Positions 1-9,544 of a DNA stretch of 34,458 nt are shown in pieces (within the stretch, counting starts at the first letter, position 1; each line of letters starts with the position of its first letter). Made by a program: the position numbers and the translations under genes. The notes beneath the pieces are model-generated. The model made no database searches, was not told the DNA's origin, and saw nothing but the letters and a program-made list of their open reading frames with translations. This DNA comes from Chromera velia (lineage: Eukaryota; Sar; Chromeraceae). The stretch spans positions 1-34,458 of the forward strand of contig JAHBMJ010000670.1 in the NCBI GenBank assembly GCA_018398765.1, written 5' to 3'.

Positions 1-25
1 TATATATATATATATATATATATAT
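1..25. repeat. (TA)n microsatellite at window edge
   Basis: An uninterrupted TA dinucleotide tract begins the window, so its true length is unknown. It is followed by three GAAT units. It lies just beyond the 3' end of the minus-strand LINE and mirrors the (TA)n tracts at that element's 5' side, so it may be the insertion target or the element's own 3' tail. Confidence 0.9.
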
Positions 26-452
26 GAATGAATGAATTTGGCTTTGCTAGAGTGGAGCCGTGCTCCCAGCAGCCCATGTTCATGCAAGAGATCGTCAATC
101 ACTCAACTCTGGAGATAAGGCTAAGCGCGAGATCCCCTGAAGTGCTCGCTTGGTGAGCTTACGAGCAGCATGCGCATTGGAGGTGGCAATAGAAGACTCG
201 AACAGAAGAAGAAAAGGTCGCGTTCACACAGAAACAGGCGTGCACAGTGAGTAACAAAGATCGCAAACAGCTCTGCATGCTTCATACAGATCGACTTGTA
301 AAGCCAAAAGCAGCATCCCCCTCGCTTCTGTTTTGGCTGCATCCGATCCCTCAATTCCTTCTCTCTGAATCCTTTGCTTCACTTTCTTTCCCTCTACCAC
401 TTTATTTAGTTTATTTCTTACTTCTACCCAAGTGGAGTATACTAAAAGCCGG

Positions 453-3029
453 CTAGGAAAGCCGGTGCCAGAGATCATCAATTTTTCTTCTATTTGAACA
501 ACCCTCTGCCAGACAAAACACCTCTCCCGGACAGTTGGCCCCCCCCGTCAGACCCTTCCGATTTAGTGTCAATGCCCTTAGGAGTAGCTCAATCTTCTCA
601 CATAAGGCATTTCTCGGCAGACAAGACATCCGTACCTTGAGGCCATTCTTTGAAGACAAAAGAAATAGAGAAGAACATGAAGAAGACAGAAGAGCTCTCT
701 ATAGTCCTGATAAAGAGGTAGACAGGGGAAAGTTGCCCCTTTCTTCCCTGTCTCCCCTTTTCATGCATTCCATTCCCTAGGCATCCTTAATTTTGGCAGA
801 AACAAACAAATTCCCCTTCGGGGCCCGTCTTTCTGAGCTCCGGACAGGGAGAAACGTCAAAAAGTCAAGGCCTGCCCATCTGAACAGACCATTGACGGCT
901 CGTCTTTGCTTTTGCCCCACTGGTCCCTTCCATGTATTCAAAAGAGCCTGAGGAATACGGAGATGCGAACGGCTAAGTGCAATCCAGAATGAAGCAAAAC
1001 GAGCACACAAGAGCGCGTCAGCAGACATTAAATTAACAGACAAAAGAGAGGGTACATGCAAACTCCTGACCAGAAGTCGGGCCGCCCATCGAACAAACCG
1101 GAGACGCAAGTTGTCAATCACCTCCCAGTCTCCCTGTCTTATCGGAAAGGACTCCAGGCTATAGAGTGCCACCGGCTCCCAGCATACCTTCAGCAGCTGC
1201 ATCTTTCCCCCGAGAGGTAACCCAGACAGACTTGCAGCCAGACCAATCACCGCCCCCATTGCATGCTCTGCACTGTATAGGCGTGCTTCAATCGACCGAG
1301 TCAAATCCCCTCCCTCAAACAGAAGGCAACCCAAATACTTGTACTGATCACACCAGTCTACTTCCTTCCCTTGATACAAAATCATGCCGTTACAGTCCTC
1401 ACGGTATTCACAAAGACGCAGGACCTTGGTTTTCTTTAGATTGACATTCAACCCCCACTTTCCACAATACCCCTCCAGGGTATCGAATTTTGCTTGGAAG
1501 TCGGCTGCTGAGTGTGCAAACAAGACAAGATCATCAGCGTAGCCTATACTTCCCAAACTGGCCCCAGCAAGGTGAACCCCCTCCGTTTCTTTTCCATCTC
1601 CCCGTTTTCCTTTCTGAATCTCATCATACAGGTCATTAATGAATAATAGAAAAAGTGACGAGGACAACGCATCACCTTGCTTAACCCTTGCCCCCTCTGG
1701 GAATAGAGCCGAGTCCCCATCGACTTTCGTTTTCACGCCTCTATACATTGATGTAATGATCAACAGATCTCTCTTCTCTATTCCCTCAACCTGGAGCTTT
1801 GCCAGAAGCTTCAGCCGAGGGATGGAGTCAAATACCTTTGAGAAGTCGACAAATCTGCCCAGGAGCCTCTTCTTGCCTCTTTTGCATTCCTGTACCAAGC
1901 CTACCACTGCTCCGATCCCCTCTCTTGTGCCCACCCCTTTCCTAAACCCAATCTGTCTGTCATCAAAACGAGCTTGCTGATGGATTCTATCATCCATAAG
2001 GAGACCAAAGAGCTTTACAAGGGGGTTAACGACATGGACTGGACGCTAATCATTCGGCTGTGGCGAAGGGGGACCTTTTGGGACGGGTACAATTCTCAAC
2101 AAATTCCAGTTATCAGGCCAACATGCATATGCATGCATTAAATTAAAGAAAACAAACAAAAGGAAGCGAAAGACGGGAGAGTGACAAAAGCAAAGGTCGA
2201 GTTGTTGAGGAGAGATACCATCGAGCCCTGCCGCTTTCTTTCTATTCATTCCTTTCAGATGATCAGTCATCTGCTTATACGAGAAAATGAATTGCTTCGG
2301 GGGCTCCGGCTCTGGATTAGGCTCTGGCAATTCTTCGCCCTCCCTAAAAACCCGTGCCCAATGGTTTGAGAAGTCTTTTACCCCAGGGCCTGGTCTCAGA
2401 CCGTCTTTCAACAACTTTCTCCTTTCTTTCCAAAGGAAGAGGGGGTCATTAAGCAAATGTGTCTTCGCTTTTTCAGTTTCCGCTCTCTCATATCTCTTCC
2501 TTTTCTGCTGGAAGATCTCTCTCTTTTTCTTTAAGATGTCTTCCACCCTTTCCTGCTTTAACTCTCTCTCTACCCCACTTGCACAGTCCTCAACTTCTTT
2601 CCTTACTTTCTTTAGGCATTCCTGCAGCTCTTTACATTCCTCATCCCACTACCCTTCCTTCTCTCTAAACAACGTTTTGAAGGTAGGAGGCTGTTGCTTC
2701 TCTGTCGCTTTCGCTATTACTTCCTTCATCGGCCCAACCAAAACCCGACACCAGGCTGTGGCCAAGGCTTTCACCCGGTCTTTCTTATCTTGAGGGCTCA
2801 CTGGGGAGGAGGTCAAAGAAGAGGGTAAAAAAGCTTTCGAGGAGGGTGGGAAAGAAGACACAGGAAGGGGTGGGGGAAGGGAAGGCTCTTCAAATGGTTC
2901 AACTTCTCTATGATGCTCCCAGAGTCCCTGCCATGTCTCTCCCACCAGCTCTCTTGCTGCTGCCGCTATTGGCAGCAAATCCTTATCTTTCACCGCTGCC
3001 TTTCTGATAGATTTGTAAAGCGGGGGGCA
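453..3029 (-). pseudogene. LINE reverse transcriptase region, with in-frame stops
   Basis: This part of the retroelement copies its RNA into DNA. After a lysine/glutamate-rich linker (about 2650-2450) come the RT signatures: KAAGLDGI (about 2240), motif A with FVDFSKVFD (Asp at 1845-1847), motif B as QGDALSSSLF, the catalytic YADD (1541-1530) and the following WGLNVNLKKTKV. All catalytic aspartates are present. Stops in the same frame: TAG at 2649-2651, 2046-2048, 777-779, 699-701 and 453-455. The 2046 stop falls just before RPV, where RT relatives usually have an aromatic residue. The 2649 stop falls just before WDEEC, where related linkers often have paired tryptophans. The true C-terminus may be at 777 or at 453; a Cys-rich stretch (NCPGEVFCLAEGC) lies in the downstream extension. 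Confidence 0.88.
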
Positions 3030-4292
3030 CTACTGCAGGGATGGGGTATCCGTCCGCTTTCCCACAGCCTCAAGCGAAGAAGAGAGGAGAGAAAAACAGA
3101 TAGATGCATGGTCATAATCGGAGCCAATCAGTCCATCAAAAGCGATTTCCCAGTCCGTGCAAGAGGAGAGAAGGAAAGGGTCAACCAATGCATAATCGAC
3201 AACGGATGCCTCTTTTTTCGTGTTCTTTGATTTACAGGTACAAGCACCCGAAAAGCGGAAGTCTTTGCCCCCACACTTCCCTTGCAGACCATTCAGGATA
3301 AGTAGGTTGCTTTCACTGCAAAGACGTACCAATTCACGGCCCATAGGGTCGACTGACTGCTTGTATTCTGAATGCCGGATGAAAGAGGGAGCCGACTCGT
3401 CAGAGCCGGTAGATTCGTCCTGTTTGAACAGTTACTCACGATTCCATTCGAGACCTTCTAGACAGACCACTTTCGGCTCTCCCAGGGGGACAGAGCACAG
3501 GGAATTAGACAGGATCTCTTTTGTGCCATCTTTCTTATGATTCGACCAACCCCCTGGCAAATATACCCCAAACACATGCAGTTTTCTACCCGACGAGTGG
3601 ATGGCCACCCTGGCGATGCTTGGCCCTACTAGCTCAAACTCTGGTTTGAGTTCCCCCCAACAGTCTGATTTAATCAAAATGCATACGCCTCTAGACCGGA
3701 TTTCTTTTTCTGTATAAGCGGAATGGACTTTTGTCTTTCTCCTTCTCCATTCCCTATATGACCAATTTACTCCTTTCTAACCCTCTAGTTCTAGATCGCA
3801 GGACAGGTGCTGTGTTTCGACCAGAACCACAATATCTGCATCCGTTTCAGTAAGCCATGAACGAATGTCTCCATTTTTTATCTTCCGCTGCAATCCTCCC
3901 ACATTGATGTAGGCAAAGCGCAGACGGTCCCGTGGGTGAGACACCGTCAAGTCCTGGTAGCAAACATTCCCTCGCTTCTTGAACTTGCCTCTTCTCACCT
4001 TCCAATACTCTCTCACGGCTTTCTCTATGATTATTCTCTCATCCTCCGACCTTTCTTTCATCAAGTCTATTTCTTTTACCCATTCGAGATCAGACTCAGG
4101 AGAGCGCCTGATTTTAAACCATCTCTCACCACCGTACAACCTTTTATGCCCTAATACAAGTAGAGGAGGAGAAGAAGAAAAAGAAGAAGAAGAAGAAGAG
4201 GAGGAGGGGGAGGAGGAGGAGAAGAAGAATCCAAAAAAGAAAAAAAAGAAGAAGAGGACGATTTGGGAGGAGCATGTAAGGCAGCAGAGCAA
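3030..4292 (-). pseudogene. LINE endonuclease region, with in-frame stops
   Basis: The stretch beginning LRFAYINVGGLQ, followed by DIRSWLTETDADIVVLVETQ, is the start of an exonuclease-endonuclease-phosphatase fold domain, which nicks target DNA for non-LTR elements. The Asn of INVGGL and the Glu of VETQ are conserved. Further on are GVYLPGG, VVDYALVD and SDYDHASI, matching the Tyr, Asp and terminal SDH signatures. The usual GDFN motif is degenerate (CLEGLEWN). Stops in the same frame: TAG at 3777-3779, TAA at 3432-3434 and TAG at 3030-3032. No indel disrupts the frame, and it continues directly into the RT. The N-terminal side begins in a poly-Phe/poly-Ser stretch that overlaps the serine-rich frame. 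Confidence 0.85.
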
Positions 4293-4979
4293 AAGGAAGA
4301 AGAATCATCCACAATATCACGATCTCTCTTTCGTTTCTTTCTCCTCCTTCTCTTGTTGCGTGGGACGAGGAGTGTCAAGGCTGGCACAAAAGAGGAAGGT
4401 CGATAAATAGGATGGAGATCGCCCCGCGGGGAAGAGGACTTAGAGTTAGAAAGGCGTGGCGATCCAGAAAAAAAGGACGGAAGGCCCTGTCCCCTCGAGC
4501 GAGAAAGCTCGTTAGATGATGGCGAAGGCTGTGAAAGCAAAACTTCACTCGAGCTGCGATTCAGTGCAAGATCAGATCCTCCGTCGAATCCCAGCTCACT
4601 CTCATCATAAAGAAACAACGAGGAAGAGGAAGAAGACGAAAGATGCGAAGATGCAGAGAGAAAAGGTTTTTCAGCCATAGCAGATCCAGAAAGAGGAGAA
4701 AAAGAGGAGAGAGAAAGAGAGTTCACAGGATTTTGAACCTGTATGCATGCATTCAATGGGTCGATCAGGCCGGAATAGGGGAGGGGTCCAGCTGGATGGC
4801 CCCCCTTCTTCTTAGCATAACCTGACAAATCTCGCGTGGCCCTATTTCCGTTAATCCCTCCCCCCCTTCCTTCTTTCCCCCCACTGCCTGCCGCCGAGGA
4901 AGAAGAAGAAGAAGAACAAGAAGAGGAAGAAGAAGAAGAGGAAGAAGACGGAGAAGAAGAAAAAGAAGAAGAAGAAGAA

Positions 4980-5026
<47 letters not shown>

Positions 5027-5074
5027 AGAAGAAGAAGAAGAAGAAGAAGAAGAAAAAGAAGAAGAAGGATCCAT
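4151..5074 (-). CDS. Serine-rich N-terminal frame of the LINE (ORF1-like)
   Basis: A 307-codon open frame starts MDPSSSF and opens with about 35 nearly uninterrupted serines encoded by a TCT/TCC microsatellite. Unique sequence follows (residues about 60-245) with the basic cluster NKRRRRKKRKRDRD, a plausible nuclear localisation or RNA-binding patch. A second Ser/Pro/Leu low-complexity stretch ends the frame. No zinc knuckle or RRM is recognisable. The endonuclease lies downstream in the -1 register, and both frames are open together over 4151-4292. The product could be a separate ORF1 protein or the N-terminus of one polyprotein. Unlike the downstream frame it carries no stop codons. Translation is unproven. 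Confidence 0.5.
4157..4260. repeat. GAA/GAG-rich imperfect microsatellite
   Basis: This purine-rich tract (pyrimidine-rich on the minus strand) contains GAA and GAG runs and two long A runs at 4233-4248. It lies at the junction of the two LINE frames, so length changes here would alter their register. Confidence 0.85.
4896..5069. repeat. (GAA)n microsatellite
   Basis: About 170 bp are nearly pure GAA/GAG units on the plus strand. On the minus strand they encode the N-terminal polyserine of the LINE frame. The overlapping plus-strand polyglutamate and minus-strand polyleucine frames are by-products of the repeat. Confidence 0.9.
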
Positions 5075-5088
5075 CCGGTGGCCTGGCC

Positions 5089-5137
5089 TATATATATATA
5101 TATATAGAAGAAGGGTCCATATATATATATATATATA
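5089..5137. repeat. Two (TA)n tracts at the LINE 5' side
   Basis: TA tracts at 5089-5106 and 5119-5137 are separated by a short GAAGAAGGGTCC spacer. Together with the TA tract at 1-25 they bracket the LINE. Confidence 0.85.
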
Positions 5138-5466
5138 AAATGATATCTAGAATGATGTCTTCTTATATGTTTTCTATTCTCATATCGTACGTTCACAGGA
5201 AAAATTATTCAAAAATATCTACAAACAATACATCATGCATACTAGCATGCATATAACTTTAGATCTAGCTGCCAGTGTAGATATAACTCCAACTAAATCG
5301 AACTAAATAACCATCTTGTTACATCCTGTAGTATTATATAGTTAGGTGTCACAGGAGTAATACTGACTAAAATATGATAAGGTCTCTAGGCTGTAGCCGC
5401 GTCTAGCGGGGCATTAAATTCTTTTTTTAGGCAGTCTGGAATACTGATAAATAGTAAGACTTTCTT
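5138..5466. other. AT-rich spacer, no gene seen
   Basis: This stretch lies between the LINE 5' end and the 3' end of the nucleotidyltransferase gene. I see no ORF, RNA gene or clear repeat. It presumably contains the 3' UTR and polyadenylation site of the minus-strand gene, but no signal can be singled out. Confidence 0.6.
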
Positions 5467-7956
5467 TTATTTTGTGTCTTGAACTAACGTACAAAAAACC
5501 TCCACAATCTTCTGTCTCCGCTCTTTCATCTCCTCAAGTCTGGAACATTCTTTATCCTTTGCAGCACTCTCGATAAGCGCTTTCTGCACAGTCAGTATTC
5601 TTCTATCGATTTCCGACCATCGCTGTCGCTCTGACAGAGCACCATCAGCGCCAATTCGAGACCTAGGTCCGGACCCTGCAATTCTACCCGATTCGTGGAG
5701 CACTCGCTGGATCTCGCCCAGCCGGGAGGACAGGGCATGGCGACTCGCTTTTTGGGTTGGCAGGGGCTGTGACTCATATGTCTGGCTTGGCAGGGGCTCT
5801 GCGTCTTCCTTTCGGTTCGGCAGGAGCTCTGCGTTGCCCTGGTTCAGGTGGGTCTCCGTGGCCACTGTTGAGGCTCTGGAGAGGAGAGAGAGGACAGAGT
5901 CGGGACCGTTCGAGCTCTCTCTCGTGCAAACAGCCACTGCCCCCCCTCTCTCAGAGTCCGCAGCCGTGCTTTGAGAGACGCCTTGTACGGCCACGTGCCA
6001 CGGTGCCAGTAGCCAATCAAGCACACTTTCAGTTGCACCAGAGAGAGGGCCTTTAAGGGACATTTCCTCTTCAAAGCTCACGGCGGCACTCACAGCCCAT
6101 TTCCCTCCCACACAGTCACACGAGTGACCCTGCACTGCTGCAGAGACCCCGTCCTGCCAAGTGCCTGTCGAAGCAGCAGAGTCCCCCTCAAAGGCCAACC
6201 CGGCAGCCCACGCAAACGCGTGTCCGAAGGGACTCCCGAGAGGGACCAGCTCGAAGAGGTCTGCTGAGCAGACGCTGTCTTCCACAAGCACGGGGGGGAG
6301 GGGGAGGGACGGGAAACCCAAAAACGAAAACTCCCCCTCCACGTAATCCCACGGAGTCCACCCCTCAGACTCAGAAACAATCTCCTCAGAATCACTCTGG
6401 AGAGATTCGTCTTCGTTGTTCCCCCCTCCTTCCACTGAGACTCCCCCCGTCCCATCCCCCGCTTCTACTGAAACTTCTTCTGCCTCTTCCCCTACCTCTA
6501 CTGAAACTCCTCCCCTCACTTTCTGGGGAGACCCCTCAGCAGTCCTCTCTGCCCTTCCCTCACCCTCACATGCACTCTCTGCACACGCGGCAAGTCCACC
6601 CGAGCTGCAGCAGCTCTGCAGGTGCTGGCTCAACAGAGTCTGCCTCAGAGGCGGGTTCTCAGGCTCTGTCTCTGACTTGGACTCGGCACTACAGTCGGAC
6701 GGCCTGTGACTGGGTTGCCTTCGTCTAACCTCTCTCTCTTCTTTAAGCTCGGAAGGAAAATAAACGAGACGGGGGGTCCGGTGGAGGCCTGCTCCTTCCC
6801 AGAGGACCAGACTGGCGTGTCTGTCTGGGGTTGCTCTGCAGTCCTTGTCGTGGGGGCCCGGGAACGCGTGGCGTGAGATGAAGTGGAGACTCGACAGCGC
6901 AATCTGGAAGGCACTGGGGGGGGTGCCCGTCTGCTCTGTGAGATGTACAGAAACGGCCCTGGCAAGGTGGCTGAGTGCGGTGCTATTCATCTTCGGAGGC
7001 GGGCAGCATTCATCCACCCATTGGACGCAGGTGCGGTCTCGGAGGGAGTGCAGACACATGTCTTCTGGGTCCTCTAGTCTGTCTAACAGAAGAGAACCAA
7101 CGAAAAATTCCGCTGCGAGAGCCCAGAGCTTCAGGAGACGGATTGCCCCCCTCACCTCTTGAGGCTGCTGCAGAAGCGCGTGACTTCTCTCGAGGTTCAA
7201 AGAGAAAGTCAGGAGCCACTGCGACCCTTTTCTTCTGAACATACTGCATCCCCTCCCCGTGCCGTCTCCCTCGTTTGAAACCTGATCTAGAACGTCCACT
7301 ACGGCAGGTAGGAGATCGACACTTATCTCCTCAGTGCCACTAAGGGTCCTTACAACGGCTCCCAATCTGGAATTATGAGGGTAGACGGTCGGGCTGAGAC
7401 ACAGAGAAACAGAATGATGAAATTCCCCGTCTCGTTGTCTCAGTCTGTCCTGCACTGCCATGGCGATGTCGTCTGCCACGGGGTTCACGAAGACTTTTTC
7501 GAAAAGCCTCTGGGGACACTCCCCGATCAGAGTGGGGTGCAGCGCCTCAATGGTGAAGCACAGAGCGACATCAAGGTCAGAGAGCGCCCAGGGGATCTGA
7601 GTTCCGTTGCCTGCCGACCCAATGACGCACGCCTCTTTGAATCGCGCCGTGGCGATTATCTGGCGCTTGTAGTCAGACGCCGGGGCCAGCACACAGCCAG
7701 CAATCGTTACGTAATTTTGAGAGGAAGAGCTCGAAGGATCAAGCACAGATGCGTTCACAGGAACGGAAAGTCCCATGAGACTCTCGTTCAGGCATACCTT
7801 CACATCATGTGCAGACTGAAGGGAGGACTGGAGGCGCACATCGAGTTTCGAAAGCAGCTTCTTCGTCTCCTCATCCCATCGAGACGCGAAGTTGCAGCAC
7901 GAAGACAGAGCAACGTCCCTCAAATAAGGCCGAAAGAGCCGGAGGAGCTGAACCAT
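5467..7956 (-). CDS. OAS/CD-NTase-like nucleotidyltransferase, 829 aa
   Basis: This predicted enzyme of the polymerase-beta-like nucleotidyltransferase superfamily has a core at residues about 80-360. It contains GSAGNGT (113-119), SDLD (126-129; 7581-7570) with the first two metal-binding aspartates, and SVDLLPA with the third aspartate (residue 214; 7317-7315). The helix RLLKLWA follows (273-279). The combination GSxGxGT ... SDxD ... VDxxPA ... RLxKxW resembles 2'-5'-oligoadenylate synthetase and related CD-NTases more than TUTase or poly(A) polymerase, where the GT and the Pro-Ala are not expected. OAS-type enzymes make 2'-5' oligoadenylate from ATP on sensing RNA; product and activator here are unknown. 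Residues about 410-550 are acidic low complexity with three VSVE repeats; about 750-829 are a charged coiled coil. I start at the ATG at 7956 (context ATGG): the open frame extends 28 codons upstream without an ATG. No introns. The stop is TAA. Confidence 0.72.
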   Translation of the reverse strand: MVQLLRLFRPYLRDVALSSCCNFASRWDEETKKLLSKLDVRLQSSLQSAHDVKVCLNESLMGLSVPVNASVLDPSSSSSQNYVTIAGCVLAPASDYKRQIIATARFKEACVIGSAGNGTQIPWALSDLDVALCFTIEALHPTLIGECPQRLFEKVFVNPVADDIAMAVQDRLRQRDGEFHHSVSLCLSPTVYPHNSRLGAVVRTLSGTEEISVDLLPAVVDVLDQVSNEGDGTGRGCSMFRRKGSQWLLTFSLNLERSHALLQQPQEVRGAIRLLKLWALAAEFFVGSLLLDRLEDPEDMCLHSLRDRTCVQWVDECCPPPKMNSTALSHLARAVSVHLTEQTGTPPSAFQIALSSLHFISRHAFPGPHDKDCRATPDRHASLVLWEGAGLHRTPRLVYFPSELKEEREVRRRQPSHRPSDCSAESKSETEPENPPLRQTLLSQHLQSCCSSGGLAACAESACEGEGRAERTAEGSPQKVRGGVSVEVGEEAEEVSVEAGDGTGGVSVEGGGNNEDESLQSDSEEIVSESEGWTPWDYVEGEFSFLGFPSLPLPPVLVEDSVCSADLFELVPLGSPFGHAFAWAAGLAFEGDSAASTGTWQDGVSAAVQGHSCDCVGGKWAVSAAVSFEEEMSLKGPLSGATESVLDWLLAPWHVAVQGVSQSTAADSERGGAVAVCTRESSNGPDSVLSLLSRASTVATETHLNQGNAELLPNRKEDAEPLPSQTYESQPLPTQKASRHALSSRLGEIQRVLHESGRIAGSGPRSRIGADGALSERQRWSEIDRRILTVQKALIESAAKDKECSRLEEMKERRQKIVEVFCTLVQDTK

Positions 7957-9544
7957 GCTTGACCGCTTAAAAAAAAGACATCGCAGAAAGGAGACGGCAA
8001 CCGTCACTTGAACCGTGATTTGTACCCCAAACGGCAGCACAAGAAGTCGTATTCCAAACCGGGCACCGACGTTCTAATTTTCCTCCTGCCTCTGGGAATG
8101 TGACAGATACCACACAAGATGATGCATGGTTATCTCTGCCGCACCTCCGACGGCCATTAATAATTAATCTAGAAGTTCAGGCCATAATTGGGCCTCTGCT
8201 CCTTCAAGCCGTTTGGTCGGTGCGGCGCGAAGCACCCCGCCCACCACTCCAAAACTGGCCGGCCATGCACATCTCCCCCCGCCACATAAACCCTCCAACC
8301 TCAACCATCCGTTTGCATGCTGATACCCTACACTGCGAAGTTCCAGCGACCCCCGACGCCGTTTCTCACCGATTTGCCTGAAATTGCCTCAGTCACTCAG
8401 AAGAATCTGTTCGTCTCGATGTCAAAACAGAAATAAAGAGAAATTGAGAGGCCGCATCTTATAACTCTTTGTGGATTGCTTAGTACAAATAAAACCATTT
8501 TAGTTGTTTTTCTATGTTTTGGTATATGATCAGTTATCATTAGTTTTAATTACTTTTAATCAGTATTGATCAGTATTTTCTACTGTTTTCTAACTTTGGC
8601 AGTTCAATTTGATGTATAAGGTAGCATAAGGTCTAACCTTGTAAATTAGCGTTCATCGGAGGTAATCGGAAGCCTCCTCTGACTACCTCTAAACAGTCAT
8701 GCAGTCTATATTTTTCTCAGTGGTTTGTTTAAAGAGTAGAAACTTAGTTAAAAATATACTTCTCAAACTAGTTTTAGCCTCTTAGATATGTTTATATGAT
8801 ATTCGTGTCTTTGGTTTACTGAGATCATTTCTCAGAGCGTTGTTCATAACATACATATGCAAGACGCACTGTTTCATGATGTCACACAATACGACGCTGC
8901 TGCCATTGCCACGTATGCATTACCATGCAGCTTAAGTTTCATCAATTAAGCGAAACTTGATTCACAGGTGGCAAGCAAGATGGAAAGCTGTGTTTCAGCT
9001 TGTGAAACTTCTTTCAAGCAAACACCGCACACATTGATTCAAGACGCGCGACAGACAGTTGCAAGAAACTTGAATCAATTTTTGAATTAATTTTGTAGCT
9101 GCAGCAGGACGGAAAATAGCTCCATCCGGTCACCATTTACCCACCAAAAACACCGTAGACGCAAAGTGAAGTTCAAAACTGCATCGAATTCGAAGACGAA
9201 ATGACGTCGAATCCAAAATTGCGACAGGCGGAACAAGAAACGGAAAGAGAGATCGGAGCCCCACACCCCGGCGCTATCATACAATGAATCATACCCACGT
9301 GGTAATGCACGACGACACGCAAACAGCTCTCTAAAATTCCAAAAGGATCAAAGCGGCTCACTGATGCACCGTGGGTGCAATCAGGATCGGTCTCTTCAAG
9401 AAGAAGTACATGCAAAGACGGGAGGGAGAGATCACCTGATGCCCCCAGACGGAGACGAGCGAGTACACTCACCGACCGAACGATCGAACCAAAAAGTCCG
9501 ATAAAGAAGAAGAAGAAGACGGAAAGAGAGGATGCATGCGCATG
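7957..9544. other. Intergenic region between two minus-strand genes
   Basis: About 1.6 kb separates the start of the nucleotidyltransferase from the stop of the MFS gene. It should hold the nucleotidyltransferase promoter. The minus strand just before the ATG has a pyrimidine run ending AAG (7964-7978), which could be a 3' splice site of a 5'-UTR intron, but this is uncertain. From about 8450 the DNA becomes AT-rich. Around 8933-9085 several GAAACTTGA-like words recur, including one short hairpin (AGTTTC ... GAAACT). No ORF here looks coding. Confidence 0.5.

Larger units (their letters stand above)
26..5137 (-). mobile_element. Decayed non-LTR (LINE-type) retrotransposon
   Basis: On the minus strand, in order, are a serine-rich N-terminal frame (5074 to about 4151), an apurinic/apyrimidinic-type endonuclease (about 4000 to 3030) and a reverse transcriptase (about 2546 to 777). 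This is the usual plan of EN-RT non-LTR elements, which insert by target-primed reverse transcription. From 4292 to 453 everything is in one reading frame with no frameshift, but eight stop codons interrupt it. I see no poly(A) tail. (TA)n tracts lie at both ends (1-25; 5089-5106 and 5119-5137). The outer limits are approximate because no target-site duplication could be defined. The clade is not assigned. Confidence 0.85.

Noticed and set aside
453-4292. Nuclear reassignment of TAG to an amino acid
   Set aside because: The frame also contains a TAA, uses TGG freely for tryptophan, and no host gene in the window has internal TAG. Decay or element-specific readthrough is simpler.
4836-5138. 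Polyglutamate and polyleucine ORFs on both strands
   Set aside because: They are alternative translations of the GAA microsatellite and have no unique sequence.
5467-7956. Calling the nucleotidyltransferase a TUTase or poly(A) polymerase
   Set aside because: The GSxGxGT, VDLLPA and RLxKxW combination fits OAS/CD-NTase better, though a motif-only call cannot fully exclude it.
7375-7962. 195-codon plus-strand ORF
   Set aside because: It lies antisense within the catalytic core of the nucleotidyltransferase, whose motifs are all on the minus strand.
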